Source: Azospirillum brasilense
Lineage (GTDB): Bacteria > Pseudomonadota > Alphaproteobacteria > Azospirillales > Azospirillaceae
Length of the DNA stretch: 64,000 bases
Direction: 5' to 3'
Assembly: GCF_005222205.1 (NCBI RefSeq)
Contig: NZ_CP032345.1
Span: 1,427,501 to 1,491,500 of the forward strand
Below the pieces are notes generated by a model. The model saw only the letters and a program-made list of their open reading frames with translations, searched no databases and was not told where the DNA came from. Shown here in pieces: positions 45,903-55,213 of this stretch. The stretch's first letter is position 1, and every line of letters starts with the position of its first letter. The position numbers and the translations under genes are program-made.

Positions 45903-45947
45903 CCCGGTTCGGCCCAACCCGGTTCGGCCCAACCCGGTTCGACCCAA
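45903..45947. repeat. Three tandem copies of a 15-base repeat upstream of ftsK
   Basis: The unit CCCGGTTCGGCCCAA occurs twice exactly and a third time with one change (GACCCAA). It lies just after the aminotransferase stop and before ftsK. It may vary in copy number between strains. Confidence 0.85.
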
Positions 45948-46013
45948 GTCACCCCGGTCTTTCGCCCCCGAAGGACGGGTCCGGTTCAGCACGTTCTTGA
46001 GGACCTTCTGCCC

Positions 46014-48536
46014 ATGGCACGACCCGCAAGCCCCCGCAGCGGAAGCGGCAAAAGCGCCGGAGCACGGCCCGCCGGTGCGCGGCCGGAGAAGCCGCCCTTC
46101 TTCTCGCCCGCCACGCGCGCCTTCGTGGTGGCGCGGGCGCGCGAGCTGGCGGGCTTCGCGCTGGGCGTGGTCGGTCTGGTGCTGATGGTCATCCTGGGCA
46201 GCTACAACCCGGCCGACCCCTCGTGGAACGCGGTTCCGGCGGCGAACACCCACATCCACAACCTGTTCGGCCGGTTCGGCGCCCATCTGGCCGACGTCCT
46301 GATCCAGTCGCTGGGCTGGGCGGCCTATCTGCTGGCTCTGGTGCCGATGATGTGGGGCTGGCGGCTCAGCCTGCAGAAGAGCATCCGCCACCCGCTGTTC
46401 CGCAGCGTGCTGGCGGTGTGGGGCGTGCTTCTGGTCGCCATGTTCCTGGCCGGGATGGGCGGCGGGGGCGAGGACCCGCTGAACGGCCATCCCGGCGGCA
46501 GCTTCGGCATCGTGCTGCTGGACGGGGTCAGCAAGCTGCTGTTCGGCGGCCCCGGCAATCCGCTGGTCGGCACCGTGGCCGGCGTGGCCGGCGGGCTGAT
46601 CCTGTTCGTCGCCATGGGCCTGTCGATCCGTGAATGGGCGGCCAGCCTGCGCGAGACCGCCGCCGGCCTCGCCCGCCTCGGGCGGGGCGCGCGGGCCGGC
46701 GTGTCCTTCGTACGCGACAAGGGCGCGGAGGCCGCCCGCAACGCCGCCCGCCAGACCGGCGGCCTGCTGCGCCGGGAGCCGAGCCTCGCCACCACGGACA
46801 AGAAGACCGCCGAGCCGACGCTGGACGACGCGCCCGACGAGGAGAGCGCCGCCATCACCCTGCGCGCCGCGCCGCGCGGCCGCCTGTCCGACTCCATCAG
46901 CGTGGAGCCGCGCGTGGAGGCCAAGACCCGCGCCGTTCCGGTGGTCACTCCGCCCGCCGGCGGCAAGAAGGCCGCCGACCTGGGGCGCCCGTCCAAGCAG
47001 GCCGCCCTCAATCTGGAGGAGGCCGACGGCTACGAGCTGCCGCCGCTCGACCTGCTCCAGATCGTCCCGACCAGCGTGCGCGGTGAGAAGGTGGACGAGG
47101 CGGCGCTGCGCGAGAACGCGGTGAAGCTGGAAGGCGTGCTGTCCGACTTCGGCGTGCGCGGCGAGGTGCAGAAGGTCCATCCCGGCCCGGTCGTCACCCT
47201 CTACGAGCTGGAGCCGGCGCCCGGCACCAAGTCGTCCCGCGTCATCGGTCTGGCCGACGACATCGCCCGCTCGATGAGCGCAGTGTCGGTCCGCGTCGCC
47301 GTGGTGCCGGGCCGCAACGTCATCGGCATCGAGCTGCCCAACGCCAAGCGCGAGACGGTGCTGCTGCGCGAGCTGCTGGCCGGCGACGTCTTCGACAAGA
47401 CGGCGGGCAAGCTGTTGCTGGCGCTGGGCAAGGACATCGGCGGCCAGTCGGTGGTGGCCGACCTCGCCCGCTTCCCGCACCTGCTGGTCGCCGGCACGAC
47501 GGGCTCGGGCAAGTCGGTGGCGATCAACACGATGATCCTGTCGCTGCTCTACCGCCTGCCGCCCGACCGCTGCCGCTTCATCATGATCGACCCCAAGATG
47601 CTGGAGCTGTCGGTCTATGAGGGCATCCCCCATCTGCTGACGCCGGTCGTCACCGACCCGAAGAAGGCGGTCGTCGCCCTGAAATGGACGGTGCGGGAGA
47701 TGGAGGACCGCTACCGCAACATGTCCAAGCTCGGCGTGCGCAACATCGAGGGCTACAACGCCCGCCTGCGCGAAGCCCGCGCCGACGGCGAACTGCTGAC
47801 CCGTCGCGTCCAGACCGGCTTCGACCCCGACACCGGCAAGCCGATCTTCGAGGAGCAGCCGCTCGACCTGAAGGAGCTGCCCTACATCGTGGTCATCGTC
47901 GACGAGATGGCCGACCTGATGCTGGTGGCCGGCAAGGACATCGAAGCGGCGATCCAGCGCCTCGCCCAGATGGCCCGCGCCGCCGGCATCCACCTGATCA
48001 TGGCGACGCAGCGCCCCTCGGTTGACGTCATCACCGGCACCATCAAGGCCAACTTCCCGACCCGCATCAGCTTCCAGGTCACCAGCAAGATCGACAGCCG
48101 GACCATCCTCGGCGAGCAGGGGGCGGAGCAGCTGCTCGGCCAGGGCGACATGCTCTACATGGCCGGCGGCGGCCGCATCACCCGCGTCCACGGCCCCTTC
48201 GTCGCCGACGGCGAGGTCGAGCAGGTGGTGAAGTTCCTCAAGACGCAGGGCGAGCCGAGCTACGTCGACGCCATCACCGAGGAGGACGACGAGGACGGTG
48301 GTTCCTTCGACGACGGGTCGGGTGCCGGCGGCGGGTCGGGCGACGACCTCTACGACAAGGCGGTGGCGGTGGTCTGCCGCGAGCGCAAGGCGTCGACCAG
48401 CTTCATCCAGCGCCAGCTCCGCATCGGCTACAACTCCGCCGCCCGTCTGATCGAGCGGATGGAGAGCGAAGGCGTGGTCAGCAAGCCCAACCACGCCGGC
48501 AAGCGCGAAGTCCTGGCCCGCAACATCGAGGAGTGA
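46014..48536 (+). CDS. ftsK: DNA translocase FtsK
   Basis: An 840-residue septal DNA pump that helps chromosome segregation at cell division. It has a basic N-terminal tail, four transmembrane helices (about residues 45-215), a Pro/Ala/Thr linker, and a motor with Walker A GTTGSGKS (near residue 493) and Walker B VVIVDEMADL (near 625). The C-terminal gamma domain, a winged helix (ASTSFIQRQLRIGYNSAARLI), recognises KOPS sites and activates XerCD recombination. The beta and motor parts are complete. LolA follows, an arrangement (ftsK-lolA) common in alphaproteobacteria and E. coli. Confidence 0.96.
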   Translation: MARPASPRSGSGKSAGARPAGARPEKPPFFSPATRAFVVARARELAGFALGVVGLVLMVILGSYNPADPSWNAVPAANTHIHNLFGRFGAHLADVLIQSLGWAAYLLALVPMMWGWRLSLQKSIRHPLFRSVLAVWGVLLVAMFLAGMGGGGEDPLNGHPGGSFGIVLLDGVSKLLFGGPGNPLVGTVAGVAGGLILFVAMGLSIREWAASLRETAAGLARLGRGARAGVSFVRDKGAEAARNAARQTGGLLRREPSLATTDKKTAEPTLDDAPDEESAAITLRAAPRGRLSDSISVEPRVEAKTRAVPVVTPPAGGKKAADLGRPSKQAALNLEEADGYELPPLDLLQIVPTSVRGEKVDEAALRENAVKLEGVLSDFGVRGEVQKVHPGPVVTLYELEPAPGTKSSRVIGLADDIARSMSAVSVRVAVVPGRNVIGIELPNAKRETVLLRELLAGDVFDKTAGKLLLALGKDIGGQSVVADLARFPHLLVAGTTGSGKSVAINTMILSLLYRLPPDRCRFIMIDPKMLELSVYEGIPHLLTPVVTDPKKAVVALKWTVREMEDRYRNMSKLGVRNIEGYNARLREARADGELLTRRVQTGFDPDTGKPIFEEQPLDLKELPYIVVIVDEMADLMLVAGKDIEAAIQRLAQMARAAGIHLIMATQRPSVDVITGTIKANFPTRISFQVTSKIDSRTILGEQGAEQLLGQGDMLYMAGGGRITRVHGPFVADGEVEQVVKFLKTQGEPSYVDAITEEDDEDGGSFDDGSGAGGGSGDDLYDKAVAVVCRERKASTSFIQRQLRIGYNSAARLIERMESEGVVSKPNHAGKREVLARNIEE

Positions 48537-48540
48537 GTAG

Positions 48541-48648
48541 GGGCTTGCCCCCACCCTAACCCTCCCCCGCCTCGCAGGGGAGGGGACTGCCGCCGCTTCG
48601 CCCATGCCCCCTCTCCCTCGTAGAGGGGGAGGGTTGGGGAGGGGGTAG
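48541..48648. repeat. GC-rich hairpin element between ftsK and lolA
   Basis: Contains CCACCCTAACCCTCCCCC and its inverse GGGGGAGGGTTGGGGAGGGGG at the two ends, with inner stems CCTCCCCCGCC.AGGGGAGGGG and CCCCTCTCCCTCGTAGAGGGGGAG. It shares wording with the element at 37823-37905. It occupies most of the gap. Confidence 0.65.
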
Positions 48649-48723
48649 AGCGCTCTTTCTCCTTGGAACCACCGCCGCCGCGCCCCATTTCCGCCCGGAA
48701 CGTCCGGTTACCTAGCAGGCATC

Positions 48724-49386
48724 ATGAAGATCCCGTTCCGCCGCATTCTGTCTGCCGCTGCCGTCGCTCTCTCCGTCACCACGGCGGGCGCGGTCCTCGA
48801 CTCCGCGCTGGCCGCGCCGCGCGCCGCCGCCCTGTCCGCGCAGGACCAGGCGCTGGTGGCCCAGGCGGAAAGCTACCTGAACGGCATCGGCACGCTGCAA
48901 TCGAAGTTCGTGCAGGTCGCCCCGAACGGCCACCAGACCACCGGCACCTTCTACCTCGCGCGTCCCGGCCGGATGCGGCTGGAGTACGACCCGCCGGTGA
49001 AGGACTTCGTCGTCGCCGACGGCGCCTTCATCTTCTATTGGGACGGGGAGATGCGGCAGCAGTCCAGCGCCCCCATCGGCAGCACGCTGGCTGACTTCAT
49101 CCTGCGCAAGAACATCCGGCTGTCCGGCGACGTGACGGTGACCGGCGTCTATCAGGCGCCGGGGCTGGTGGAGATCAGCCTGACCGAGACCAAGGACCCC
49201 GGCAAGGGCACCCTGACTCTGGTCTTCGAGGATCGGCCCTTCCAGCTCCGCAAATGGCGGGTGCTGGACGCCCAAGGGCTGACGACCGAGGTGGCGCTGA
49301 TGAACCCGCGCGAGGGCATGCAGTTCGACTCGAAGCTCTTCTACTTCATCGAACCCAGCAAGGGCGACTACGGCCGCAACAACTGA
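48724..49386 (+). CDS. lolA: Outer-membrane lipoprotein carrier protein LolA
   Basis: A 220-residue periplasmic chaperone that carries lipoproteins from LolCDE to the outer membrane. Residues 1-30 are a signal peptide. The fold words LNGIGTLQSKFVQVAPNG, GTFYLARPGRMRLEYDPP, and FIFYWDGEMRQ match LolA. It follows ftsK directly on the same strand. Confidence 0.93.
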   Translation: MKIPFRRILSAAAVALSVTTAGAVLDSALAAPRAAALSAQDQALVAQAESYLNGIGTLQSKFVQVAPNGHQTTGTFYLARPGRMRLEYDPPVKDFVVADGAFIFYWDGEMRQQSSAPIGSTLADFILRKNIRLSGDVTVTGVYQAPGLVEISLTETKDPGKGTLTLVFEDRPFQLRKWRVLDAQGLTTEVALMNPREGMQFDSKLFYFIEPSKGDYGRNN

Positions 49387-49537
49387 TCTGCCCCACCGGG
49401 TCTGCACGGAAGTCGCGCGAATCCCGCCATCGCGACAACCCGCCGCCGCAACGAAGTCCTCGTGATCCTGTTGCCGTGATGTATCGGGCGCGTTCACCCG
49501 CGCCCGCTGCACTCGAACGGATGAGGGGAGACGCGAC

Positions 49538-50158
49538 ATGGCAACGGAGGCGATGTACGAGGCCCGACGGGTCCAGGGCATGAACGATCTGCTGGCGCGC
49601 AACTGGTGGGCGCTGGCGCTGCGCGGGGCCGCGGCGGTGATGCTCGGCCTGCTGGCCTTCCTGCTGCCGGGGGCGACGGTCGCCACCCTGGCGATTCTTC
49701 TTGCGGTCTATCTGCTGATGGACGGGCTGTTCGCCATCGTCGGCGGCGTCCGCGCCGCCCAGGCGCAGGAGCGCAGCCTGCCCTTCCTCCTCGACGGCGT
49801 GGTCAGTCTGGTGGCGGGCGCCGTGGCCCTGCTGTGGCCGGAGGCGAGCCTGTTCGCGCTGATCTTCGTGATCGCCGCCTGGTCGGTCATCACCGGCTTC
49901 GCCAAGATCATGACCGCGTGGCGCATGCATCGCACCCACGGCAAATGGGCCTGGGGCGTGGCGGGTGCCCTGTCGGTGCTATTCGGCTTCGGCATGTGGG
50001 TCCTGCCGTCGCTGGGCCTGCTGGCCGTGGCGCTGGGCGTGGGCAGCTATCTGATCGCCTATGGCGCGCTGGCCATCATCACCGCCGTCCGCCTGCGTCG
50101 CTGCCTGCACGACCGGAATCATCATTCCAACCACGGCAACGCCGTGGCGGCGGAGTAA
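49538..50158 (+). CDS. HdeD/DUF308-family membrane protein
   Basis: A 206-residue integral membrane protein with six predicted helices in three pairs. It resembles HdeD (acid-stress membrane protein) with the words NWWALALRGAAAVMLGLLAFLLPG and ERSLPFLLDGVVSLVAGAVALLWPE. The ribosome site GAGGGGAGA precedes the ATG well. It is convergent with the ComM-type gene. The role in acid resistance is known only for E. coli HdeD. Confidence 0.85.
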   Translation: MATEAMYEARRVQGMNDLLARNWWALALRGAAAVMLGLLAFLLPGATVATLAILLAVYLLMDGLFAIVGGVRAAQAQERSLPFLLDGVVSLVAGAVALLWPEASLFALIFVIAAWSVITGFAKIMTAWRMHRTHGKWAWGVAGALSVLFGFGMWVLPSLGLLAVALGVGSYLIAYGALAIITAVRLRRCLHDRNHHSNHGNAVAAE

Positions 50159-50162
50159 AAGC

Positions 50163-51695
50163 TTATCGTCCGGGGGCGATGCGGCGGTAGCCGAGCGCCT
50201 CCGCGATGTGCGGGCGGCGCACGCCGCCCCCGCCGTCCAGGTCGGCGAGCGTGCGGGCGACGCGCATGACGCGGTGATAGCCACGGGCGGACAGCTTCAG
50301 CCGCTCCGCCGCCTCGGTCAGCAGGGCGCGGCCCGGCTGGTCGGGGGCGGCGGCCTTTTCCAGCAACTCGCCGTCCGCCTCGGCGTTGGTGCGCACCGCC
50401 CGGCCCTCGGGAAAGGGGCCGAAGGCGGCGTAGCGCTCCGCCTGGACGGCGCGGGCCAGCGCCACGCGGGCGGCCACGTCGGCGCTGCCCTCGGCGGGCG
50501 GCGGCAGGCTGAGGTCGGCGGGGCTGACGGCGGGCACGTCGATGTGCAGGTCGATGCGGTCAAACAGCGGCCCGCTGATCTTCGACTGGTAGTCGGCGGC
50601 GCATTTGGGCGCGCGGGCGCAAGCCAGCGACGGGTCGTCGAGATGGCCGCAGCGGCAGGGGTTCATCGCCGCGATCAACTGCACCCGCGCCGGGTAGGTC
50701 ACATGGTGGTTGGCCCGGCTGACCACCGCCTTGCCGGTCTCCAGCGGCTGGCGCAGCGCCTCCAGCGTGCCGCGCGGGAATTCGGGAAGCTCGTCGAGGA
50801 ACAGCACGCCCTTATGGGCCAAGGAAATCTCGCCGGGCTTGGCGCGCGATCCGCCGCCGACCAGGGCGGGCAGGCTGGCCGACTGGTGCGGCGACCGGTA
50901 GGGGCGCTGGCGCAGCAGCCGGCCGCCCTCCAGCAGGCCGGCGACGCTGTGGATCATCGACACCTCCAGCGCCTCCGCCGGGTCGAGCGGCGGCAGCAGG
51001 CCCGGCAGCCTCGCCGCGAGCATCGACTTGCCGGAGCCGGGCGGCCCGATCATCAGCAGATTGTGCGAGCCGGCGGCGGCGACCTCCAGCGCGCGCTTGG
51101 CCGTCTCGTTGCCCTTGACGTCGCGCAGGTCGAGCGGCGCCTCGGCGCTTTCCTGGATGCGCGGACGGGGGCGGGTCAGCACCTGCTGGCCGCGGAAATG
51201 GTTGATGAGGGCGAGCAGCGTGGCGGGCGCCAGCACGTCCAGCCCCTCGCCCGCCCAGGCGGCCTCGCCGCCGCAGGCTTCCGGGCAGATCAGCCCGCGG
51301 TCGTGGGCCAGCGCGTTGATCGCCGCCGGCAGCACCCCGGCCACCGGGGTCAGCGCCCCGTCCAGCGCCAGTTCGCCCAGCGCGCAGTAGCGGCTCATTT
51401 CCAGATCGGGCAGCACGCCCATGACGGTCAGCAGGGCGAGCGCGATGGGCAGGTCGAAGTGGCTGCCCTCCTTCAGCACGTCCGCCGGGGCGAGGTTGAC
51501 GGTGATCCGCTTGGCCGGCAGGGCGAGGCCGAGCGCGTGCAGCGCCGCCCGCACCCGCTCCCGGCTTTCGGCCACCGCCTTGTCGGGCAGGCCGACCACG
51601 GTGAAGGCGACGATGCCGCCGGACATCTGCACCTGAACGTCGATGTCCAGAACCTCGATGCCCTGGAACGCAACCGTGTTGATCCGCGCAACCAT
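50163..51695 (-). CDS. comM: YifB/ComM-type Mg-chelatase-like AAA ATPase
   Basis: A 510-residue AAA+ protein of the ComM family. The N-terminal region (1-170) is the Lon-protease-like domain of the family (GIEVLDIDVQVQMSGG). The AAA domain has Walker A GPPGSGKSMLA (near residue 217) and Walker B VLFLDELPEF. The C-terminal part has the HTH-like ending found in the family and NPCRCGH zinc-type words. ComM is a hexameric helicase that promotes branch migration during natural transformation in several bacteria. It is divergent from the creatininase gene. Confidence 0.93.
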   Translation of the reverse strand: MVARINTVAFQGIEVLDIDVQVQMSGGIVAFTVVGLPDKAVAESRERVRAALHALGLALPAKRITVNLAPADVLKEGSHFDLPIALALLTVMGVLPDLEMSRYCALGELALDGALTPVAGVLPAAINALAHDRGLICPEACGGEAAWAGEGLDVLAPATLLALINHFRGQQVLTRPRPRIQESAEAPLDLRDVKGNETAKRALEVAAAGSHNLLMIGPPGSGKSMLAARLPGLLPPLDPAEALEVSMIHSVAGLLEGGRLLRQRPYRSPHQSASLPALVGGGSRAKPGEISLAHKGVLFLDELPEFPRGTLEALRQPLETGKAVVSRANHHVTYPARVQLIAAMNPCRCGHLDDPSLACARAPKCAADYQSKISGPLFDRIDLHIDVPAVSPADLSLPPPAEGSADVAARVALARAVQAERYAAFGPFPEGRAVRTNAEADGELLEKAAAPDQPGRALLTEAAERLKLSARGYHRVMRVARTLADLDGGGGVRRPHIAEALGYRRIAPGR

Positions 51696-51863
51696 ACCAG
51701 ACGCCGTGCTTTGGGAAATGCACGCGAGTGTATGGTTGAGCGAAGGGAATTGCCAGCGCGCCGGGCGGCGCAGGGCCGTTCTGCGGCCAAGCGGCCTTGG
51801 GCGGCGGGCGGCGCTGCCCTACACTTCTTCCCAGAGCAAAACACACAGCAAGGGTCAGAGACC

Positions 51864-52610
51864 GTGCAGCTTCTTCTCAGCACCTGGGCCGAGGCCGAGG
51901 CTTACCTGAAGACCTCCAAGGGCATTATCCTGCCCATCGGCTCCACCGAGCAGCATGGGCCGAACGGCCTGATCGGCACCGACGCCATCTGCGCCGAGGT
52001 GGTGGCCCGCGGCGTCGGCGACGCCACCGGGGCCATGGTCGGGCCGACCATCCCGGTGGGCATGGCCGTGCACCACATGGACTTCGCCGGCTCGATGACG
52101 CTGAAGCCCTCCACCCTGATCGCCCTGCTGCGCGACTATGTGATGTCGCTGGCCGAGCATGGGTTCGAGCGCTTCTTCTTCGTCAACGGCCATGGCGGCA
52201 ACGTCGCGTCGGTCCGCGCCGCCTTCTACGAGATCTACGCGGAGAACCGCGCCCTGCGCGGCCGGCAGGCGCCGGAGCTGCGCTGCACCCTGGTCAATTG
52301 GTGGGAGAACCAGGAGATCGGCCGCCTGTCGCGGGAGCTGTTCGGCGGCAAGGAGGGCTCCCACGCCACGCCCAGCGAGGTGTCGCTGACCCAGTACGCC
52401 TATCCCGAGTCGATCAAGACGGCGGCGATGGACCCGGAGACCGCGTCGCCCGGCGGCTTCTACGACGCCCGCGATTTCCGGCGCCGCCATCCCGACGGGC
52501 GCATCGGCTCCGCCCCCGGCCTCGCCTCGCCGGAGCACGGCAAGCGCCTGTTCGAGACGGCGGTCGAGGCGATTTCGCGCCAGTACGGCGCCTTCCTGGC
52601 GGAGGCCTGA
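51864..52610 (+). CDS. Creatininase-family amidohydrolase
   Basis: A 248-residue metallohydrolase of the creatininase superfamily. Metal ligands are visible in order: Glu and His of STEQHGPNG, Asp of GTDAI, His of VNGHGGN and Glu of ATPSEVS. Members hydrolyse cyclic amides such as creatinine, or act on FAPy and mycofactocin intermediates. The substrate here is unknown. The start is GTG at 51864. An 88-base gap separates it from a peptide-type ABC binding protein gene, suggesting that the transporter imports its substrate. Confidence 0.85.
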   Translation: MQLLLSTWAEAEAYLKTSKGIILPIGSTEQHGPNGLIGTDAICAEVVARGVGDATGAMVGPTIPVGMAVHHMDFAGSMTLKPSTLIALLRDYVMSLAEHGFERFFFVNGHGGNVASVRAAFYEIYAENRALRGRQAPELRCTLVNWWENQEIGRLSRELFGGKEGSHATPSEVSLTQYAYPESIKTAAMDPETASPGGFYDARDFRRRHPDGRIGSAPGLASPEHGKRLFETAVEAISRQYGAFLAEA

Positions 52611-52698
52611 GCGGAAAAGCCATCCTGCGGTCTTGAACTCGGGCGGGGCTTCACCGCATCATCCCGCGCCGAGACAACGATTGGGGGAAACAGCCGTC

Positions 52699-54225
52699 AT
52701 GCCGAACCGCCAGAGGCGCACCGCGCTCGCCATCACCATGGGAGCGGTTCTCGGGCTGGCCGGCGCGCTGGCCGCCGGCCCGGTTCTCGCGCAGGCGGCC
52801 CCCCGCACCGATCTGGCCCGTACTAACTTGGTGGTCGGGATGCGGCTGGAACCGCCACACCTCGACCCCACCGCGGGGGCGGCCGCGGCCATCGACGAGG
52901 TGACCTACGCCAACCTGTTCGAGCCGCTGACCCGCATCGACGCCGAAGGCAAGGTGGTGCCGGGCCTCGCCGAAAAATGGGAGGTGTCGGCGGACGGGCT
53001 GACCTACACCTTCCACCTGCGCAAGGGGGCGAAGTTCCACGACGGCACCGACGCCGATTCGGCGGACGTGAAGTTCTCGCTCGACCGCGCGCGCGGCGCC
53101 GATTCGGTCAACGCGCAGAAGGGCTATTTCGCGGCCATCGCCGGTGTCGAGGCGCCGGACGCGCGGACCGTGGTGGTCACCCTGTCGCGGCCGGACGGGC
53201 TGTTCCTCTTCCACATGGCGTCGGGCGACGCCGCCATCGTCGCGCCGGAGTCGGCGGGTGCCAACAAGCAGACCCCGATCGGAACCGGCCCCTTCAAGTT
53301 CGAGCGCTGGGTGGCCGGCGACCGGGTGGTGCTGGTGCGCAACCCCGACTATGACGGGCCGAAGCCGGCGCTGGAGCGCGTGACCTTCCGCTTCATCAGC
53401 GACCCGGCGGCCCAGGTCGCCGCGCTGAAGGCCGGCGACATCGACAGCTTCCCGCAGTTCGACACCTACGAGGCGCTGCCCCAGTTCCGCGACGACGGGG
53501 CCTTCACCGTCATGGTCGGCACGACGGAGGGGGAGACGATCCTCGGCACCAACAACGCCCGCAAGCCCTTCGACGACGTCCGGGTGCGCCGGGCCATGGC
53601 CCACGCCATCGACCGCAAGACGCTGATCGACGGCGTGCTGTTCGGCAATGGTGCTGCCATCGGCAGCCACTTCCCGCCGCACCGCGCCGGCTACGTCGAC
53701 CTGACCGGCCTCTACCCCTACGACCCGGACAAGGCCAAGGCGCTGCTCGCCGAGGCCGGCCTTCCGGACGGGTTCGAGACGACGCTGCGCCTGCCGCCGC
53801 CGATCTACGCCCGCCGCTCCGGCGAGCTGATCGCCGCCATGCTGGCCGAGGTCGGCATCCGCGTGAAGGTCGAGCCGATGGAGTGGGCGCCCTGGCTTGA
53901 GCAGGTGTTCAAGGGCAAGAATTACGACCTGACCCTGATCGCCCACACGGAGCCGCTGGACATCGACATCTACGGGCGCCCCGACTACTACTTCAACTAC
54001 CGCAGCGAGCGCTTCAACGCCGTGGGGGCGGAACTGGACCGCACCCAGAACAGTGCCAAGCGCAACGCCCTCTACGGCGAGCAGCAGCGCATCCTGGCCG
54101 AGGACGCGGTGAACGGCTTCCTCTTCATGCTGCCCTCGGCCACCGTGCAGAAGTCGGCGGTCCAGGGCATGTGGGTCAACCGCCCGATCCAGGCCAACGA
54201 CGTGACGGGCGTCCGGTGGAAGTGA
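52699..54225 (+). CDS. Peptide/nickel-type ABC transporter substrate-binding protein
   Basis: A 508-residue periplasmic binding protein of family 5 (DppA/OppA/NikA). The signal peptide ends near residue 32 (VLAQAA). The family words TYANLFEPLT, GLAEKWEVSADGLTYTFHLRKG and KFHDGTD, then PIGTGPFKF and RRAMAHAIDRK, are present in order. It begins an operon with two permeases downstream. The ligand cannot be read from sequence; the adjacent amidohydrolase suggests a cyclic amide or peptide. Confidence 0.92.
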   Translation: MPNRQRRTALAITMGAVLGLAGALAAGPVLAQAAPRTDLARTNLVVGMRLEPPHLDPTAGAAAAIDEVTYANLFEPLTRIDAEGKVVPGLAEKWEVSADGLTYTFHLRKGAKFHDGTDADSADVKFSLDRARGADSVNAQKGYFAAIAGVEAPDARTVVVTLSRPDGLFLFHMASGDAAIVAPESAGANKQTPIGTGPFKFERWVAGDRVVLVRNPDYDGPKPALERVTFRFISDPAAQVAALKAGDIDSFPQFDTYEALPQFRDDGAFTVMVGTTEGETILGTNNARKPFDDVRVRRAMAHAIDRKTLIDGVLFGNGAAIGSHFPPHRAGYVDLTGLYPYDPDKAKALLAEAGLPDGFETTLRLPPPIYARRSGELIAAMLAEVGIRVKVEPMEWAPWLEQVFKGKNYDLTLIAHTEPLDIDIYGRPDYYFNYRSERFNAVGAELDRTQNSAKRNALYGEQQRILAEDAVNGFLFMLPSATVQKSAVQGMWVNRPIQANDVTGVRWK

Positions 54226-54265
54226 TCCGGCGCGGCCGGACCGGACCCCGCGGGGGCTGACCCGC

Positions 54266-55213
54266 GTGCTCGCCTTCCTGGTGCGGCGTCTGCTCACCCT
54301 GGCGCTGACGGCGTGGCTGGCCACGCTGGTGGTCTTCGCCGTGCTGGAGTCGATCCCCGGCGACCCCGCCCTGGTGATGCTGGGCACCAGCGCGCAGCCG
54401 GAGGCGGTGGCCGCCCTGCGCGTCCAGATGGGGCTCGACCGGCCCTGGCCGGTCCGTTACGCCGGTTGGGTGGGCGGCATGCTGCACGGCGATTTCGGAA
54501 CCAGCCTGACCTACGCGCGCCCGGTCGCCGGGCTGGTCGCCGACCGGCTGGCCATCACCCTGCCGCTGGCGGGGCTGGCGCTGGTCCTGTCGGCGGGAAT
54601 CGCCATCCCGCTCGGCCTGTTCGCCGCCGGGCGGCAAGGGCGGGCCGGGGACTGGGCGGTCATGGCCTTCGGGCAGATGGGCATCGCGGTGCCCGGCTTC
54701 TGGTTCGCCATCCTGTTGATCTTGCTGTTTTCCGTTCGGCTGGGCTGGTTCTCCGCCGGCGGCTTTCCGGGGTGGGAGGCCGGGGTGGGGCCGGCGCTCA
54801 AGGCGCTGCTGCTGCCCGCCGTGGCGCTGGCCCTGCCGGAGGCGGCGATCCTGGCGCGCATCACCCGCACCGCGGCGCTCGACACGCTGCGCGAGGAGTA
54901 TGTGCGCACGGCGGTCGCCAAGGGCCTGCCGCGCCGCGTGGTCCTGCGGCGCCATGTGCTGCCCAACGCGCTGATCCCGGTGGCGACCATCCTCGGCCTG
55001 CAATTCTCCTTTCTCGTCGCCGGGGCGGTGGTGGTGGAGAACGTCTTCACCCTGCCGGGGCTGGGCCGGCTGCTCTATCAGGCCATCGGCCAGCACGACC
55101 TGATCGTGGTGCAGAGCGTCGTCGTGCTGCTGGCGGTCACGGTGGTGGCGGTCAACGCGCTGGTCGACATCGCCTGCGCGGCCATCGACCCGCGCCCGCG
55201 GGTGACGGCATGA
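54266..55213 (+). CDS. ABC transporter permease (DppB-type)
   Basis: A 315-residue permease with about six transmembrane helices. Typical words include FLVRRLLTLALTAWLAT at the N-terminus, the GDFGTSLTY region, the EAA loop VAKGLPRRVVLRRHVLPNALIPVATI, and the end DIACAAIDPR. The start is GTG at 54266, 40 bases after the binding-protein gene. Its stop overlaps the next start (ATGA). Confidence 0.92.
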   Translation: MLAFLVRRLLTLALTAWLATLVVFAVLESIPGDPALVMLGTSAQPEAVAALRVQMGLDRPWPVRYAGWVGGMLHGDFGTSLTYARPVAGLVADRLAITLPLAGLALVLSAGIAIPLGLFAAGRQGRAGDWAVMAFGQMGIAVPGFWFAILLILLFSVRLGWFSAGGFPGWEAGVGPALKALLLPAVALALPEAAILARITRTAALDTLREEYVRTAVAKGLPRRVVLRRHVLPNALIPVATILGLQFSFLVAGAVVVENVFTLPGLGRLLYQAIGQHDLIVVQSVVVLLAVTVVAVNALVDIACAAIDPRPRVTA

